A DNA stretch of 64,000 nt, taken from assembly GCF_027943255.1 (NCBI RefSeq), contig NC_072892.1, forward strand, positions 117,507,792 to 117,571,791, written 5' to 3'. The DNA comes from Anastrepha obliqua. Its lineage: Eukaryota > Arthropoda > Insecta > Diptera > Tephritidae. Positions within the stretch are counted from its first letter, which is position 1; the number at the start of each line of letters is the position of its first letter. Shown here one piece after another: positions 43,870-55,929 of the stretch. A model generated the notes under the pieces. The model was not told where the DNA came from. It saw only the letters and a list, made by a program, of their open reading frames with translations, and searched no databases. Both the position numbers and the translations under genes were made by a program.

Positions 43870-44955
43870 AACATTCACGAAAAGGGGTGGTTTTCTGCTT
43901 CCATTCCATAGTATGGAGCACAGCATGAAAAGGATTTGCCTATAAGCCGAATTGTCTGTATTTGGTACCTCTGCAAAAATAATGCGGTTATGCAAGATGA
44001 CGTTGCCCAATACCAGCAGTGCCGTCAGAAACGAGAAAGATCTCTCCGAGCCGTTTCATAATAAATGAGGTTTCAGACAGGTTGACTTCTTTAACGTGAT
44101 GTTGGAGCGGATCGCGCGAGCCGCAGAACTTAATCACTCAGGCAAAATTATTTATAAGAACGTATAATTTTTGGAGTATGCCGATGATATTGACAACATT
44201 GGCCTTAACAACCGCGCTGTTAGTTCTGCCTTCTCCAAACTGGATAAAGACGCAAGGCGAATGGGTCTGGTGGTGAACGAGGATAAAACGAAAATCCTCC
44301 TGTAATCAAACAAGCACTCGGCGCACTCCCGTATCGGCACCAATGTCGCTGTTCACAGTTATGATTTCGAGGTTTGAACAAACTTTGTTTATTTATGAAC
44401 TAGCATTAACACCGACAGCAATGTTAGCCTTGAAATCCAACGTAGAACCTCTCTTGCAAACAAGTACCACTTTGGACTAAGTACGCAATTGAGTAGTAAA
44501 GTCTTCTCTCGACGAACAAAACTAACTCTCATCATGCCCGTCCTAACGTATGGCGCTGAAGCTTGGACGATGGCAATATCCGATCAGGCGTCACTTGGAG
44601 TGTTTAAGAGAAAGATTATGCGGAAGATTTTTGGACCTTTGCACGTTGTCGACGGCTATTTTGTAGAAGATGGAACGAAGAGATGTATAAGCTTCACAAC
44701 GACATATAGTAGACATAGCGCAGGGAATAACGATTCAGCGGCAACGCCCCGGATCTGAAAGTACGATACGGTAACAGCTGGTGGTAGCAGAGGAAGAGGG
44801 ATACCTCCTCTGTGTTAAGAAGATCAGATAAAGGAGAGCTTGGCTTCACTTGTCAAACTCGCGCCGGTTCGCACGAGAAGGAAATGGTTGGCTCGCTTTG
44901 TTAAGCTCGGTCAAAATTAAGTAAGCAGTTATCGCGTCAATCAGGAAGAAGAAGA
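43870..44955 (+). mobile_element. LINE fragment (YADD type), copy 2, reverse transcriptase to 3' end
   Basis: 43970-44090 gives MRLCKMTLPNTSSAVRNEKD then LSEPF, and GFRQ. 44095-44300 gives FNVMLERIARAAELNHSGKI then FLEYADDIDNIGLNNRAVSS and RRMGLVVNEDKTKILL. 44400-44660 gives YFGLSTQLSSKVFSRRTKLT-like and IMPVLTYGAEAWTMAISDQA. The YADD pair is intact but stops and shifts abound. Confidence 0.8.
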
Positions 44956-44959
44956 TGTC

Positions 44960-46590
44960 TCGAAGATATTATGTTTTGAATGTCACACAGTGCTATCTTT
45001 TAAATAGCATTTTGTATCTATGGGAGAGTCTGAAAATAGTTCCCGTTCTAACTATATTAGCAGTACTCATGATATATTTTAGGTGCCAATATTTCCGGTT
45101 TCTGTTACGAGTACAGCTAACTCTTTATTATATATTTATCTATCTATTAAAAGAATAACAACAAAAAATTATATGAGTCCACTTAATGAAAGATGAGGAG
45201 TTGCATGCGCTTATTTTATAAAGAAAAATGAGCAAACCAAATTCAGATGCCGTCAACGCCGACATTATTTGAAAAACAGTAAAACCGCACATAAATCATA
45301 ATTCTTTAAATCGATGGAAAACCCAACGGAATTGAAATACATAAGTGTATTTACGTTGTATAATAAATCACGTTGCTTAATTACAATCAAAACCTATTGC
45401 ATTTCAAAAGCCGAATTTCAATTGAAGTTTATTTACGCCTGTCTAACAGTACATTAATAATCACATTTATGCAATCATTTTTTTCTTTGTTTCTATTAAA
45501 AAAATGTTTAAATATGTTTTTTTGCCGATTCACTGTACTACTCCTGCTCGCTTACCTTCACGGTTATCTGAAAATATTAGGAGGCACAAAAGCGTGTGTA
45601 TGTGTGGCTGTGTGCATATGGATATTTATGTACTGGTGCAGTAGCACTGCATTGTTTTTGATATAACGCGTGCTCACGCTTGACATTTACCACTGTCACG
45701 ATCACAACTGTTCACATATATTTCTGATCGTATTGAATGGCGAATATGTTCACAGGTTACGCATGCGCCTAGAAAATTAGATTTGCTAAATTGGTATTGA
45801 AAATATTCACACAACTGGAAAAGGGCAATCAATTGGTACATTGATTTTGGGTGACAAAATGTGAATGTACAGCAAATTGCGGATTTTTTTAAATATTTTT
45901 TTGATCATTTTAACTTTTTTTTTTATTATTATTTAGTCGAATATGCCACCATAATTTATTTTTACAATATCTGACTAACAGTTTCGTGTGAGATACTATG
46001 ACTAATGAACCTTTCGGTTGCAATTGACTATACTACAGAGTGACAAATGATTGACAGACGACATGACGACAAACCAAAATTGTATGGGCAAATTGTAAGC
46101 AGCTGCTGTAACTCAGTGTGTATGTGTGTTGGTATACCGTCAATTGGTCAAAGATTCGATATAAAATATTGAAATTCTTTATTCGATAATGGTCGAACCA
46201 TTAACACACACAGGAAAATTTTTCATATAAAATACTTTTTAATGGTCGGAAGATGCATAAAACTGTGGAACTCAGCATTTATGGAATCACATCAATACTC
46301 ACTATCAATGGAAAGAGCCTGCCATAATCTGACTGTTGCACATCCGCTCCCATCTAATAGTTTCAAACGAACCATCAAAAAAAATATCCTTGGCAACCAC
46401 ACTAGCAGAGGCCATCAATCATTGATCTCTTTATGCCATAACTACCTAATATCTGTAAAAAAATTGTCCTGGTATGAAAAGCATGTCTCCAGCAATTTCC
46501 GTCAGATTATTTACGCTTGATTGTACCTTATCAGTGTAGTTTTAGGCCTGAAAAGCCCACCATCGGTCATATCTTTACACTACGCCAAAT
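44960..46590. other. 1.6 kb AT-rich stretch, no gene supported
   Basis: A 92-codon ORF at 46242-46520 (VGRCIKLWNS, then NSFKRTIKKNILGN) recalls the last residues of some LINE ORF2 products, but nothing else supports it. Confidence 0.3.
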
Positions 46591-46599
46591 CCTGAAAAA

Positions 46600-47488
46600 A
46601 AAACCATGAACAAGATAATGATGCCACAATGTCTGAGTTCGGAATTCCAGCAAAACTGATTCGGCTTTGCAAAACATCCAACTTTGAGCAACACATCCAG
46701 CAGCAGTAGGAAAAGACCTCTCTGAACCTTTCAAGGCTTTAGAGAAGGCGGTCGACTACCGTGCGAGCTCTTCAACTTCCTCATACCAAAAGTGTCCAGA
46801 TCCTTGCATATTCTGATCACATTGGCAGCATAGGAAGTCATCTAAAGGGGGTCAGCCGATTATCGAAGGCAAGACGAAGTATATGCCGTCGACTAGAAAA
46901 GATACACGGCGTTTTGGATGCAGCATTTCAGGGGACAACAAACTTTTGGAATTCACAAATCTTAGCACCGTTATCACAACATCAAACGATGTCAGCCTGG
47001 AGATAAACCGACGAATCACGCTTGTTAGAAGGAGTTACTATGGTCCCAGTAAGCAAATGTGTTGCAGAGATCTCGCTCGCCCGAGAAAAACTAGCACTTC
47101 ACAAGACGCTCATCCTACCCGTGATTCTTTATTGTGCTGAAGCATGGGTGACTAAGCCCCGAATTACTACAAACCGATGCAGACCGATGCTCCGGGCTAT
47201 TCGAGAGAAAGAAACTTCGAAAAATCGTCGGTCCTTTTCGTGTTGGCGATTACTACTACCGCCAAATGAACCATGAACTATATGAGCTCTACGACGATAT
47301 GGACATAATTAAGCGCACTAATACTCGGCGCTTACGCCGATTTGGCCACGTCAAGCGTATGGATGCAGAAGCTCTGACAAAGAAGGTGTTCAGATGGCAA
47401 GTTAGGGGACTATAACATAAAAGAAAGCCATGCCTCCGATAGAAGGACCAAATCGAGGGAACTCTATGTTCGCTTAGTGTAACAAATT
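46600..47488 (+). mobile_element. LINE fragment (YADD type), copy 3, decayed
   Basis: EFGIPAKLIRLCKTS, then VQILAYSDHIGSIGSHLKGV where the catalytic Y-A-D-D reads Y-S-D-H, then TKYMPSTRKDTRRFG, LALHKTLILPVILYCAEAWV and KETSKNRRSFSCW. Same protein order as the copies at 32155 and 43870, but an older or different subfamily. Confidence 0.7.
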
Positions 47489-47491
47489 ATA

Positions 47492-47872
47492 AAGGGTGGT
47501 TAAGTTTCAAGAGCCGGTGTTGATTTTGAATAAAATACAATTTTTTTAAGAAATTATTGTCATTTCTCTTTATTATGATAATATTGGTATGGCTCATTTA
47601 CGTATGAAACAAAATATTGGACAAATGGCCGCCGCGGTCTCGGCGGCACACCTCCATCCGATGGTCCAAATTTTCGATGACGCTCGGGCATAATTGAGGT
47701 TCTATGCCGTTAATGTGCCGAATTATCTCATCCTTTAGCTCTTGAATTGTTGCTGGCTTATCGACGTATACCTTTTCTTTTAAATAACCGCAAAGAAAGA
47801 AGTCCAACGGTGTCGTTGACGTTTAGGTGTGCTTCACATTCAACATCGGCCCTTGAAATTTAACCACCCTTT
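47492..47872 (-). mobile_element. TIR element family A, copy 2 (381 bp), Tc1/mariner C-terminus retained
   Basis: Ends AAGGGTGGTTAAGTTTCAAG (47492) and TTAACCACCCTT (47872). TA flanks on the left; the right flank is mutated. The 69-codon minus ORF 47807-47598 reads MDFFLCGYLKEKVYVDKPAT then IQELKDEIIRHINGIE and RGGHLSNILFHT-stop, the C-terminal tail of a Tc1/mariner transposase. It is internally deleted like the copy at 1597. Confidence 0.8.
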
Positions 47873-47874
47873 TG

Positions 47875-49170
47875 AAAGCGCGCGCAAAGCAGAAACGTCT
47901 GGCGATACTTGTTTGCAGTGCGCTTAATCCAATAACGGGTTGTAATCCTTGATCAGGTCATAGAAGTAAGTAAGTAAAGTATTTTACACTGTACTTATAT
48001 CAATACTGTTTAACGGTACATGCGCAGCAACGATGGCAACTGGAATATGTCACCCACAGGTTTCGTATCCGCCAACTTTAACTGCACCTCGCTTTGAAAA
48101 ATTGCTCCAAATATCCATTAGATGTATGCGGTCAACTCACATGAAAAAAATGCATCTTAAATTGCCTTCTCTTTTTCGTGCATATTTATGAATAAATGTA
48201 TTAATCATCTAAAAACATGAACAACCATCCAGCGGTTTACAAGCTGCGGCCTCTGCATCTCAAAGCGCCGTTTTCAACTCAACACGACATTTCCCGCGAG
48301 ACGCTGCATATTGAGTGGAATGTAGCGACTCCAAGGCTGAGTTTCCATTTTTTACAGACTTTCAAACCACCATTGGACAATCATTAGTTGACTAAATCAT
48401 TAAAAGGTACCAGCATAGCAAAGCGAAACGCACTATTTATCTGTGAGACTGATGTAGCAGCTGTAGGCATGCAGCGAACGCCAGCGACAACCGCTCTTCC
48501 AACCTTCTCTTCCAAAAGCAGTACCTCTCGCTTCTGTAAACAAATTCGTATAGCTTGAAGACTTTAGCTTGCATTAGAGTGTGAAAAATGTTAAAGGTAG
48601 ATTAGGTAGGTTACGGTGGCTGCCACTCTCTATGAGAATATAGAGCCGCCCACTTATACCTGGAGACTCATTGTGATAACACTTATTTGGCTTAAGTCTC
48701 CCCCTATAAATCTCAGTGCGGTGAAACCATGTTTTGTCTCTGATAAGCAATGAAATGTTGTGGATGGATGCAGATTCTAAATCTGAGAAGGAAGATTTGA
48801 CAGCAAAGTTGCATTTTTACAAGGGCAAGACAGTGGCAGGGAAAGTTTTTAACATTCTCCACCTCCTTCTAGTTTCAGAAGCTGCGGCAGCAATCAGTAG
48901 AGTTGATGTTAAGTGTAATAATGCGAAGAGAATAATGATTGTTTTCCAAGATATTCATGGGATCGTTCACCTCACTAACTTTCTGAGGTTTCTGAGGCCA
49001 AAATTACTAAAATGCGACTTCAACGATATATGAGCCTGTTTAAGCTGTGAAAGCAAAAGCGGCTCACGTCTTGAAACAGTTGATAGAAGAAGACTTCTTG
49101 CAGTAGAAGATGCGTAATGAGCATTGAAGGTATAAAGAATGGGTCCCTATTGAGGGTAATAGCTGGTAAA
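47875..49170. other. Unassigned 1.3 kb
   Basis: 48598-48720 (TAGGTAGGTTACGGTGGCTG onward) resembles the reversed 3' end of an R1-type LINE (AACCTAACC ends). A 99-codon frame at 48734-49033 (KTVAGKVFNILHLLLVSEAA) and a 56-codon ATG frame from 48217 are not recognised. Confidence 0.25.
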
Positions 49171-49172
49171 AT

Positions 49173-49381
49173 CAAGGTGGCGCAAAATTAATAATTTGAA
49201 TAAATTAAAAAAATATGATTTTGAGTGATGAAAATCCTTATTTTGACCTTTACGTGCTCCATTGTTTGTCTGTTCACACACTGCAGCTGTCAGTTCACAA
49301 GTGTCGAATGAAATTGACGTATGACGCCATTCGCAAAACTTATAAATCTTCCGATAGGCTGATTACCTTTGCGCCACCTTG
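49173..49381 (+). mobile_element. TIR element family B, best copy (209 bp)
   Basis: CAAGGTGGCGCAAAATTAAT and the closing TTTGCGCCACCTTG are near-perfect inverted termini, followed by TA. The inside carries TTCACAAGTGTCGAATGAAA then TTGACGTATGACGCCATTCG. Confidence 0.75.
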
Positions 49382-49384
49382 TAT

Positions 49385-49760
49385 GTATTAAAATGGAAAT
49401 TAAAATCAAATGTCTTACATTGTCAGTAATTTCTTCCATATAAAAACGAAAGTATCGGGCATTCGTTATATGGAGAAAATACACAAGGAAGTACATATAA
49501 AAAAGCTCCAGGAAATATAAAAATTTCAAAATCAAGGGATTTTTGAGCCACTTGAAACATTAATTTTTTACATTAGCATTAAATAAGAAATAAAACTTGT
49601 TTTCGAAATTTTTCTAAAGTTTCAATAAAAAATGTGAGATATTTAAAAGAATTTAAGGATTTTTTTTTTTTTAATTTGCTTAAAGTTGAAAGTTTGAATT
49701 TATATGTTTTTTGTACGAAAATGAACTATATCCTAAATATATATAGGTACTAATATTACT
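49385..49760. other. Short AT-rich stretch, nothing recognised
   Basis: No supportable feature beyond a T-run at 49662-49672. Confidence 0.3.
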
Positions 49761-50055
49761 GGCGCCTACACCCTTCTTAGGCATTCAGCCGAGGTCCTGC
49801 TCCTATATATGGTGTGCGTATCGATGTTGTTCCACAAATGCAGGGACCTACAGAGAACCAGACGGCAGCTGGTGTTTTATAAGAAGCTTCTTCATGCCAG
49901 AAATACACTCGAAGGTTTGCCATTGCCTACCGAGGAGCGACCGCTATTAGAAAAAACTTTTTCTATCAATTGATGTTTCATGACGGGGTTCGCAGGAAAC
50001 TGCGCTCGTCCGAATGATAGTCATGCACCAACACATTCGACTACGGCAGCCGCCG
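49761..50055 (-). mobile_element. tRNA-derived SINE, full length
   Basis: Minus-strand copy from head (CGGCGGCTGCCGTAGTCGAA at 50055) through the GGTCGCTCCTCGGTAGGCAA body to the GGTGTAGGCGCC tail at 49761. The B-box region is diverged. Confidence 0.75.
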
Positions 50056-50059
50056 AAAG

Positions 50060-51482
50060 TAAAATATATTTCTATCAAATCCCTATTCCTATATTCCTAT
50101 CAATTATTTAAATTAAATTGGAAGGGAATAAATTATCAACACTGGTCAACAAGTCTTAGTGCTTAGGTTATTTGAGGGGCCCTGGTGGTCTAGAATTTGC
50201 AAAAAATCGATTATTTTTTTGGATATTTCGAAAGTATAGGCTTCTAAGAATGTACTGTCAAATTTTTGGAAGCATATTCCCAGTATTTTCGATTCTACAG
50301 CCCTTTTAGCAGGTAGAGTCAGATTCGTCAACCCGCCTACTCTCAAAACTTTAAGCTCAATTATCTCAAAACTACTTTTTTCGGCCAAAAAAAAAACTAT
50401 TCAACGGAATCGTCTGAAATTCGAATATGTTGTTCATAACATCAATGTCCTTCGCCCGTACTAGAATCATATTATTATTTCAATTACTTCGATTTTTTTT
50501 TATTAAAAAACTGAAAAAACCCTATTTTTAGAGTGTCAAATCCAAAAGCGCGCCATTTTTTTAATTTTGTTATTTTATTCTAGCTGCAATCATTTTTTTT
50601 TCCTTGTTCACTCCATTCTGGGGCATAGGGCCTCGACAAGGCTTAGGTGATTAACCTGCCGCTACCAGTCCTAAGTAGTGGGAATGCCCGCCTGTCGTTG
50701 CTTAGGAACAACGCCTTCTTACTGCTTGGAGCGCCATCTGTGTGTCATATTTTTCTGGCAGAAGGATCACACAGATGGTTGAGGACTTCGCTAAATTTCG
50801 TGTGTCTGCGCTATTACCGCCGTCGCCCGCTTCCTATTGCTGGCGCCACTGATGCAATGTGTAACAGTGTATTTTTCTTTGTTTTTTTTGCTTGTTTTAG
50901 TAGCCACAATGCAAATAATGCACATTGAGCGGGAGTAAGGATGGAAAGGATAAGTTATTGGGGTTGACAAATGGAAATTGAGGAATTTTTTTTCATACTG
51001 ATTAATAATTTTTTGGTTTTTGTGTTTCAGATAAATAGGTCCAATTTTTCGGGAGGGTCAACTTCGCGACATTTTTTAAATTATTAAAATGAAAAAAAAA
51101 ATTCATTTTCGGATGTAAAAGATATTTACCTTCTTAAAAAATTTAAATATCGTTTTTCATTTTTTTTTCATTCTAGACCACCGGACCAAAGTACATAGCA
51201 CGTCTTCGAGCTCTGCACAAAACCCCAAACAATTTTTTTATGAACTGCGGGCCACTGATTTTAAAGCTCGCTCTGAACAGTAAATATAAATATTTTGGCA
51301 GAAGATTCTCTTAATATTTCATATCGAAAAACGTACGATTCATCGCTTGGACTTTGTATTACAAAATCAAGGTTCAAATGAACTTTTTCCCATTGAATAT
51401 TTTTACATGGCTGACTTCCATCCACTTCGCATGTTTAGTTTGAAAGTCATAAAGTTTTGAATTGCAATTCAAATTTTTTATA
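50060..51482. other. Unassigned region, possibly one unknown element
   Basis: Bounded in part by an inverted pair (GGCCCTGGTGGTCTAGAAT at about 50177 and ATTCTAGACCACCGGACC at 51170-51187). Between them lie T-rich sequence, a 93-codon unrecognised ORF and a LINE end fragment. Confidence 0.3.
50595..50650 (-). mobile_element. RTE/CR1-like LINE 3' end scrap
   Basis: The complement AGCCTTGTCGAGGCCCTATG, then CAGAATGGAGTGAACAAGG, matches the end of the LINE at 22525-22570 (AGCCTTATCGAGGCCCTATG). Confidence 0.45.
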
Positions 51483-52296
51483 CAGGGTGGCTGATGAAAG
51501 CCGCTACCAAAAAAAAATTGAATAACTTTTTTTCTTTTTAAGTTATCTGTTCCATTTTTGTTTTAATTTGCAGATTGATCTTTAGAATTTATTAAAATGG
51601 ATAACTGGGACACGCAAACAAGAATTTGGATAGTCCGCCGCTATCACGCACTGGAGTCCGTAGTTTTGGTACAGAGAGAGTACAGGCGGATGTTTGGCGG
51701 CGATCCCCCGAGCAGATGGACCATAATGAGACTGGTGAATAATTTTGCTGAGCAAGGAACAGTCGCAAGAAGGCCTAATCATCGAAACCCACCAGGTCGG
51801 ACGGAGGAAACGATCGCTGCTGTAGCTGCAGCTATACAAAGCAATCCAAGGGTTTCAACAAGAAGCTTTTCTGCTCAACTTGGTGTCAGCCGACAGTCTT
51901 TGCAAACAATAATGCACAAAGAGTTAGACTTATTTCCCTACAAAATTCAAATGGTTAACAAACTGAATGCAGCAGACTTGCCGATTCGCTTGGAATTTTG
52001 CCAGAAGATCCTGCAAATGCCAACAAATTTGGATGAACTAAAACAATCCATTCGGGCAACAATTGCGGCTATTCCTGTCGCAACTCTCAAAGCAGCAATG
52101 AACAACTTTTTACTAAGATGCCGCACTTGTATCAACGAGCATGGGGGGCATTTAAATTCAATTATCTTTAAAACTAGTTAAGCTACATTTAATAAAATTT
52201 AATGACCTTCAACTTGAAAAAAAAATAAATGAATTCCATACACTAAAAAAAAGTTATTGGAGTTTCTTAATGTAGCAAAATTCATCAGCCACCCTG
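51483..52296 (+). mobile_element. Complete nonautonomous Tc1/mariner-type element (814 bp) with intact ORF
   Basis: TIRs CAGGGTGGCTGATGAAAGCC and the complement of TTCATCAGCCACCCTG are flanked by TA at 51481-51482 and 52297-52298. It contains the uninterrupted ORF at 51597-52181. Nothing else in the window is as well preserved, which suggests a recent insertion. Confidence 0.85.
51597..52181 (+). CDS. Truncated transposase: DNA-binding domain plus C-terminal tail, no catalytic domain
   Basis: 194 codons from ATG 51597 to TAG-type stop at 52181, no interruption. Residues about 5-55 form a first helix-turn-helix region (VRRYHALESVVLVQREYRRM, then WTIMRLVNNF). A basic linker NHRNPPGRTE (about 61-70) resembles the GRPR-type AT-hook of mariner-like transposases. 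Residues about 70-120 form a second helix-turn-helix (FSAQLGVSRQSLQTIMHKEL). At about residue 141 the frame passes from RLEFCQKILQM straight into PTNLDELKQSIRATIAAIPV and the usual family end GGHLNSIIFKTS. The roughly 150 residues holding the DDE/D triad are gone, so it cannot catalyse transposition but could still bind TIR DNA. Whether it is expressed is unknown. Confidence 0.75.
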   Translation: MDNWDTQTRIWIVRRYHALESVVLVQREYRRMFGGDPPSRWTIMRLVNNFAEQGTVARRPNHRNPPGRTEETIAAVAAAIQSNPRVSTRSFSAQLGVSRQSLQTIMHKELDLFPYKIQMVNKLNAADLPIRLEFCQKILQMPTNLDELKQSIRATIAAIPVATLKAAMNNFLLRCRTCINEHGGHLNSIIFKTS

Positions 52297-52299
52297 TAG

Positions 52300-54150
52300 T
52301 TAAGTGTGGCTTATTTTAGTACATTTATATATTTCCACAATTTTCGCATATCCAATTCGCACTAGGGGTGAGCCTAGAGCGACTCTAAACCACCCACGTG
52401 CACTACTTTATAACTACTTGCCATTCACAATGCAATAAAAAGCAAAACAAAAAAAAACATGATAACTAAAATAAAAACACATTTGCTTAAAATATGAATT
52501 ATACTTTTATTGATCTAGTAGACCGGACCACTCCTTAAACGCTTTCAAATGAAACAACAGTTCTTTCGCAATTCACACCCAAATCGCCAATAGTCGCTGC
52601 CTGCCATCCACCATCCGCTACCGCCGCTGACTTCGATAAAATCAAAATTTGTTTTTGTGCAGCTAATTGACAGACAAATCGCGCGAGTCTACGACACGAA
52701 CGATACACGCGCGATATAACAACAACAGCAACAACTGCAACAGCAAAAGTAGATGAAGGCAATGGCGATTGCTGCGCATGCGTAACCAAATCAATGCAGT
52801 GCCGACTGCCCGCCAGTTGCGCTACATTCACATTACCTGCCAGCGCAGAGCATAAGCATAAGCGGGCACTTTATTAACCAAATGGATTATACGAATTGAC
52901 ACCGTGACACCAAGGCAACTATGCGCCAATGGCCCGAGTGTTTATGGCAGCCAATGGCTTTTGACCATTGACGCCGTTTGTGTACGCGTATGCTGCGGCT
53001 TTGCAGCTTTTTGTGAAAGGGAGCCAAGTGCGAGGTTCGCTACAAAAATACGCAAATTTTTCAATAAGTGAACGAAACTATTTCTTATTACATTTTGCAT
53101 TTTTTTCCTTTTTACTTTGGTCTACACAAATATGTAGTTATAAAATTACGTTGCCACGCATGCGCATTTGCCGCAGTGGATTTTCACGCATAGTCTTGCG
53201 TAGCTTAGCTACCACGCCTCTGGCAACGGCACATGGACTATTAAAAGTCGAAGTTGTAAATTATGACAGTTTGCGTGCATTTTATGTCACTTTACATATA
53301 ATTTTTCTTTTGCATTTTTTTACTTCTTTAACCAATTTTTGTTCACAGTTTTTGAAAGCAGTGAAAACCTGCAAAAGGCGTTAGCATCAAACAGCAGCCA
53401 GCAGCGGCCAGCCACTAACAAGTGTGACACGCACACTTTTCATTTAATTCACCATTCTCAGGCGCTCGCCCATTTGTCCAGTTACCCGCTTAACATTTTC
53501 GCCATTCATTCAGTCATTCGCGAATTCATTCTATTCAAAAGTAGGTCAACATATTGTATTTTGCATGCACAAGCCTACCGCATGTGTGGGTTTGTATGCA
53601 TCAGCCTTAGCATCAGCGTCCACATAGTATTCGCAAGTTGCTCGCCACTTAGTTATTTGTTGCACAGGTGCGTCGTCAACACTTTGCCACCTCACGTCCG
53701 CGCCGCTACTAACTTGCTGCCATTCGCTGTTTAATGCCCGCTGGTAGTTATTCATTCATTCATTCTTGGCTTTAAAATCGCTTTTAAATGCATACATCTG
53801 TATGGACATGTGTACGGTAAATATTGACCGTCGCAAATATTGACGGATGAAGACATCAACTACGAAAAGCGTGAAAAATACGAAACAAACATGCAACCGA
53901 AAAACGAACGGTCAAATATGTGGAGTAAAGGAAATTATGGTATTCACACTCCACGCAGAGAAATAAAAAATTAGCGCACATGTGAAAAAATCAATTTAAT
54001 TTATTAACATTTGTTAGCAAGCCTAGAATATATAATATTAATTAATAGCAGTTATGCCTGTAACCTACTAATATTATGAGAATGAGAATGTTTGTGCATA
54101 CAGCGCCATGCGATCCATCTAGCGCCTATATAACACAGAAATAATGGAGT
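52300..54150. other. 1.85 kb, relatively GC-rich, no gene supported
   Basis: ORFs of 98-138 codons (52535 minus, 52968 plus, 53339 plus) lack domains and overlap. CAACAACAGCAACAACTGC repeats lie at about 52719-52745. It could be UTR or regulatory sequence of an unseen gene. Confidence 0.3.
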
Positions 54151-54154
54151 AGAA

Positions 54155-55080
54155 ATACCTGAGAAGTGTTGTCATTTTTCTTGTAGATCTTGTCGATTAA
54201 CATAAGAATAGAAATATAAAACTTACCAAACGCCCTAAAAATATTGACTTAGGATCAAAAACTACCTATAACTTAAGGCGTCTTCAATTCGGTACCTCTC
54301 TGTTCACTATATTTCGGCTCTGCTCTGCATGTGAAAGCAACAACAAAGTTATCGAGCAAGATTCATCAACGTAATTTCCATCAACAAAATCATTCCAGCG
54401 CCGCTCTAATATTTCAATAACACTTTTGTAGAACGATTTATTGCTCGCCTCAAAATAGGTCTCAGTTTAAGCGCTAGTTTCGAATTCGAAGTTCAATTCA
54501 TGTAATTTTGCCACTGTTTTCATTGACTTGTGACAGGTGGCACTCACTTGAACAGAGCTTTCTCATAGTCAAATGCTCATGCAATATAAAGCCAACAAGT
54601 TCTTTTGTTATCTTTCCGATGTCAGCTAACTCACGTAACTTCAATTTTTGGCATTCATATCGATTTTGTGGATGTTTTTATGTTTTCTGGTGTTACCGCC
54701 TCATTTGGACGTCCACTGCGTTGTGCAACATGTGTCTCTACGACCACGTTTGAAGTCATCAAACCATTGTTTTATTGTTGTTTCTGATGAAGCGGAGTCC
54801 CCATAAAACTTTTCAGGAAAATGCTTTGTTTGTACGGTATTTTCCCCCATCAAGAAGCAGTGTTAAACTAAAACACTAAATTCCTTTACAATCCATTGTT
54901 TTGAAAACAACAAAAGGAGTGTCACTCTTAGCACAATAACTCACGAACTAATGAATACAATATCATGAGATTTTAACAATTGTTTTTTTAAGGTTAGTAC
55001 TAACTGAGAAAGAGGTAAATACAATAAAACTAGTGCCATCTATGTGTTAGGCCCGGAACTTTTCAGCCCAGGTGTCTATT
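54155..55080 (-). mobile_element. Mariner remnant, internally deleted
   Basis: Minus strand from ATG 54850: MGENTVQTKHFPEKFYGDSA then SSETTIKQWFDDFKRGRRDT (N-terminal mariner motifs), HKDN-type debris, and finally ILERRWNDFVDGNYVDESCS, the C-terminal tail. The outer ends look like the complementary pair near 54160 (ACCTGAGAAGTG) and 55060 (GGAACTTTTCAGCCCAGGTG). The catalytic domain is largely absent. Confidence 0.6.
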
Positions 55081-55159
55081 TAAGTTGCAAATTGGTTCCG
55101 TAAACCGTTTTAATAGGAGAAATGGCAACTGTTTTCCAAAAGAAAGTTTTTGCCATCCT

Positions 55160-55925
55160 GAAAGTAGCCGAATGAATAATCGAGAGGAGATAGAGCGGGA
55201 AACAGATTGGAGTTTTCAGTAACAGTCAGGTTGCACTGAAGGCCCTGTAGACCGCGAAGCAAACCTCAAAGATTGTTCAAGAATATAAGAAGAAGCTTAA
55301 TTCTGTCGCAAGACAGAACAGGCTTGTACTTATATGGGTTCCAGAACACTCCATTGTCCAAGGAAACGAAATTTCCGATGAATTGGCCAACCGTGGATCA
55401 GCGATTCCCCCACAGGGGCCAGAGCCAATAACCGGAATCAGTTCCGCAGGAATTAGATCAGCGATTATGTAAGCAATTTACATAAAGAGCGATGGTCCGG
55501 TCTAGAACGCTGCAGAACTGCAAAGTGTTTTGTGACAAGTCCGAACAGAAAACTGTCAAACTTTCAACTAAAACTTGGAAGGAAAGACGTTCGGTTGATG
55601 GTCGGTATCATTACAGGACACAACCCATGGGGTCAGCATATGACAACCATTTGAATCATTGAGGATCCAATGTGCCTGTCATGCTTGGAGGAGGCGGATA
55701 GCACTGGACACTTTCTCTGAGAGTGTTCTGCCTCCTATGTCGTGAGAATGAGTAATATTCTTTCTCTAAAACTGGAGGATATTCACAGATTTGCCAAAGA
55801 ATCTGGAAAATTCTCACAGGACTAACTATCTATCTCTATCTCTGTCTCTATTCTTTCCTATCTCTTTCTCTGATACATTTCTCCTTCCCTCCTTGACTAT
55901 CTACCCTCCTTCCAGAGCTTTAAAT
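55160..55925 (+). mobile_element. R1-type LINE 3' fragment
   Basis: SVARQNRLVLIWVPEHSIVQ then GNEISDELANRGSAIPPQGP, the RNase H C-terminal block with its catalytic Asp (ISDELA). Later RKDVRLMVGIITGHNPWGQH and CLSCLEEADSTGHFL(R)ECSA form the Cys-rich block in other frames. The 3' UTR has TCTATCTCTATCTCTGTC runs (55825-55890). Confidence 0.75.
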
Positions 55926-55929
55926 ACAA

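Noticed and set aside
46242..46520. 92-codon ORF as a LINE C-terminus
   Set aside because: Only a vague KLWNS...FKRTIKK resemblance; no reverse transcriptase or 3' tail adjoins it.
52968..53384. 138-codon plus ORF
   Set aside because: Low-complexity hydrophobic stretches, no homology recognised, several competing frames.
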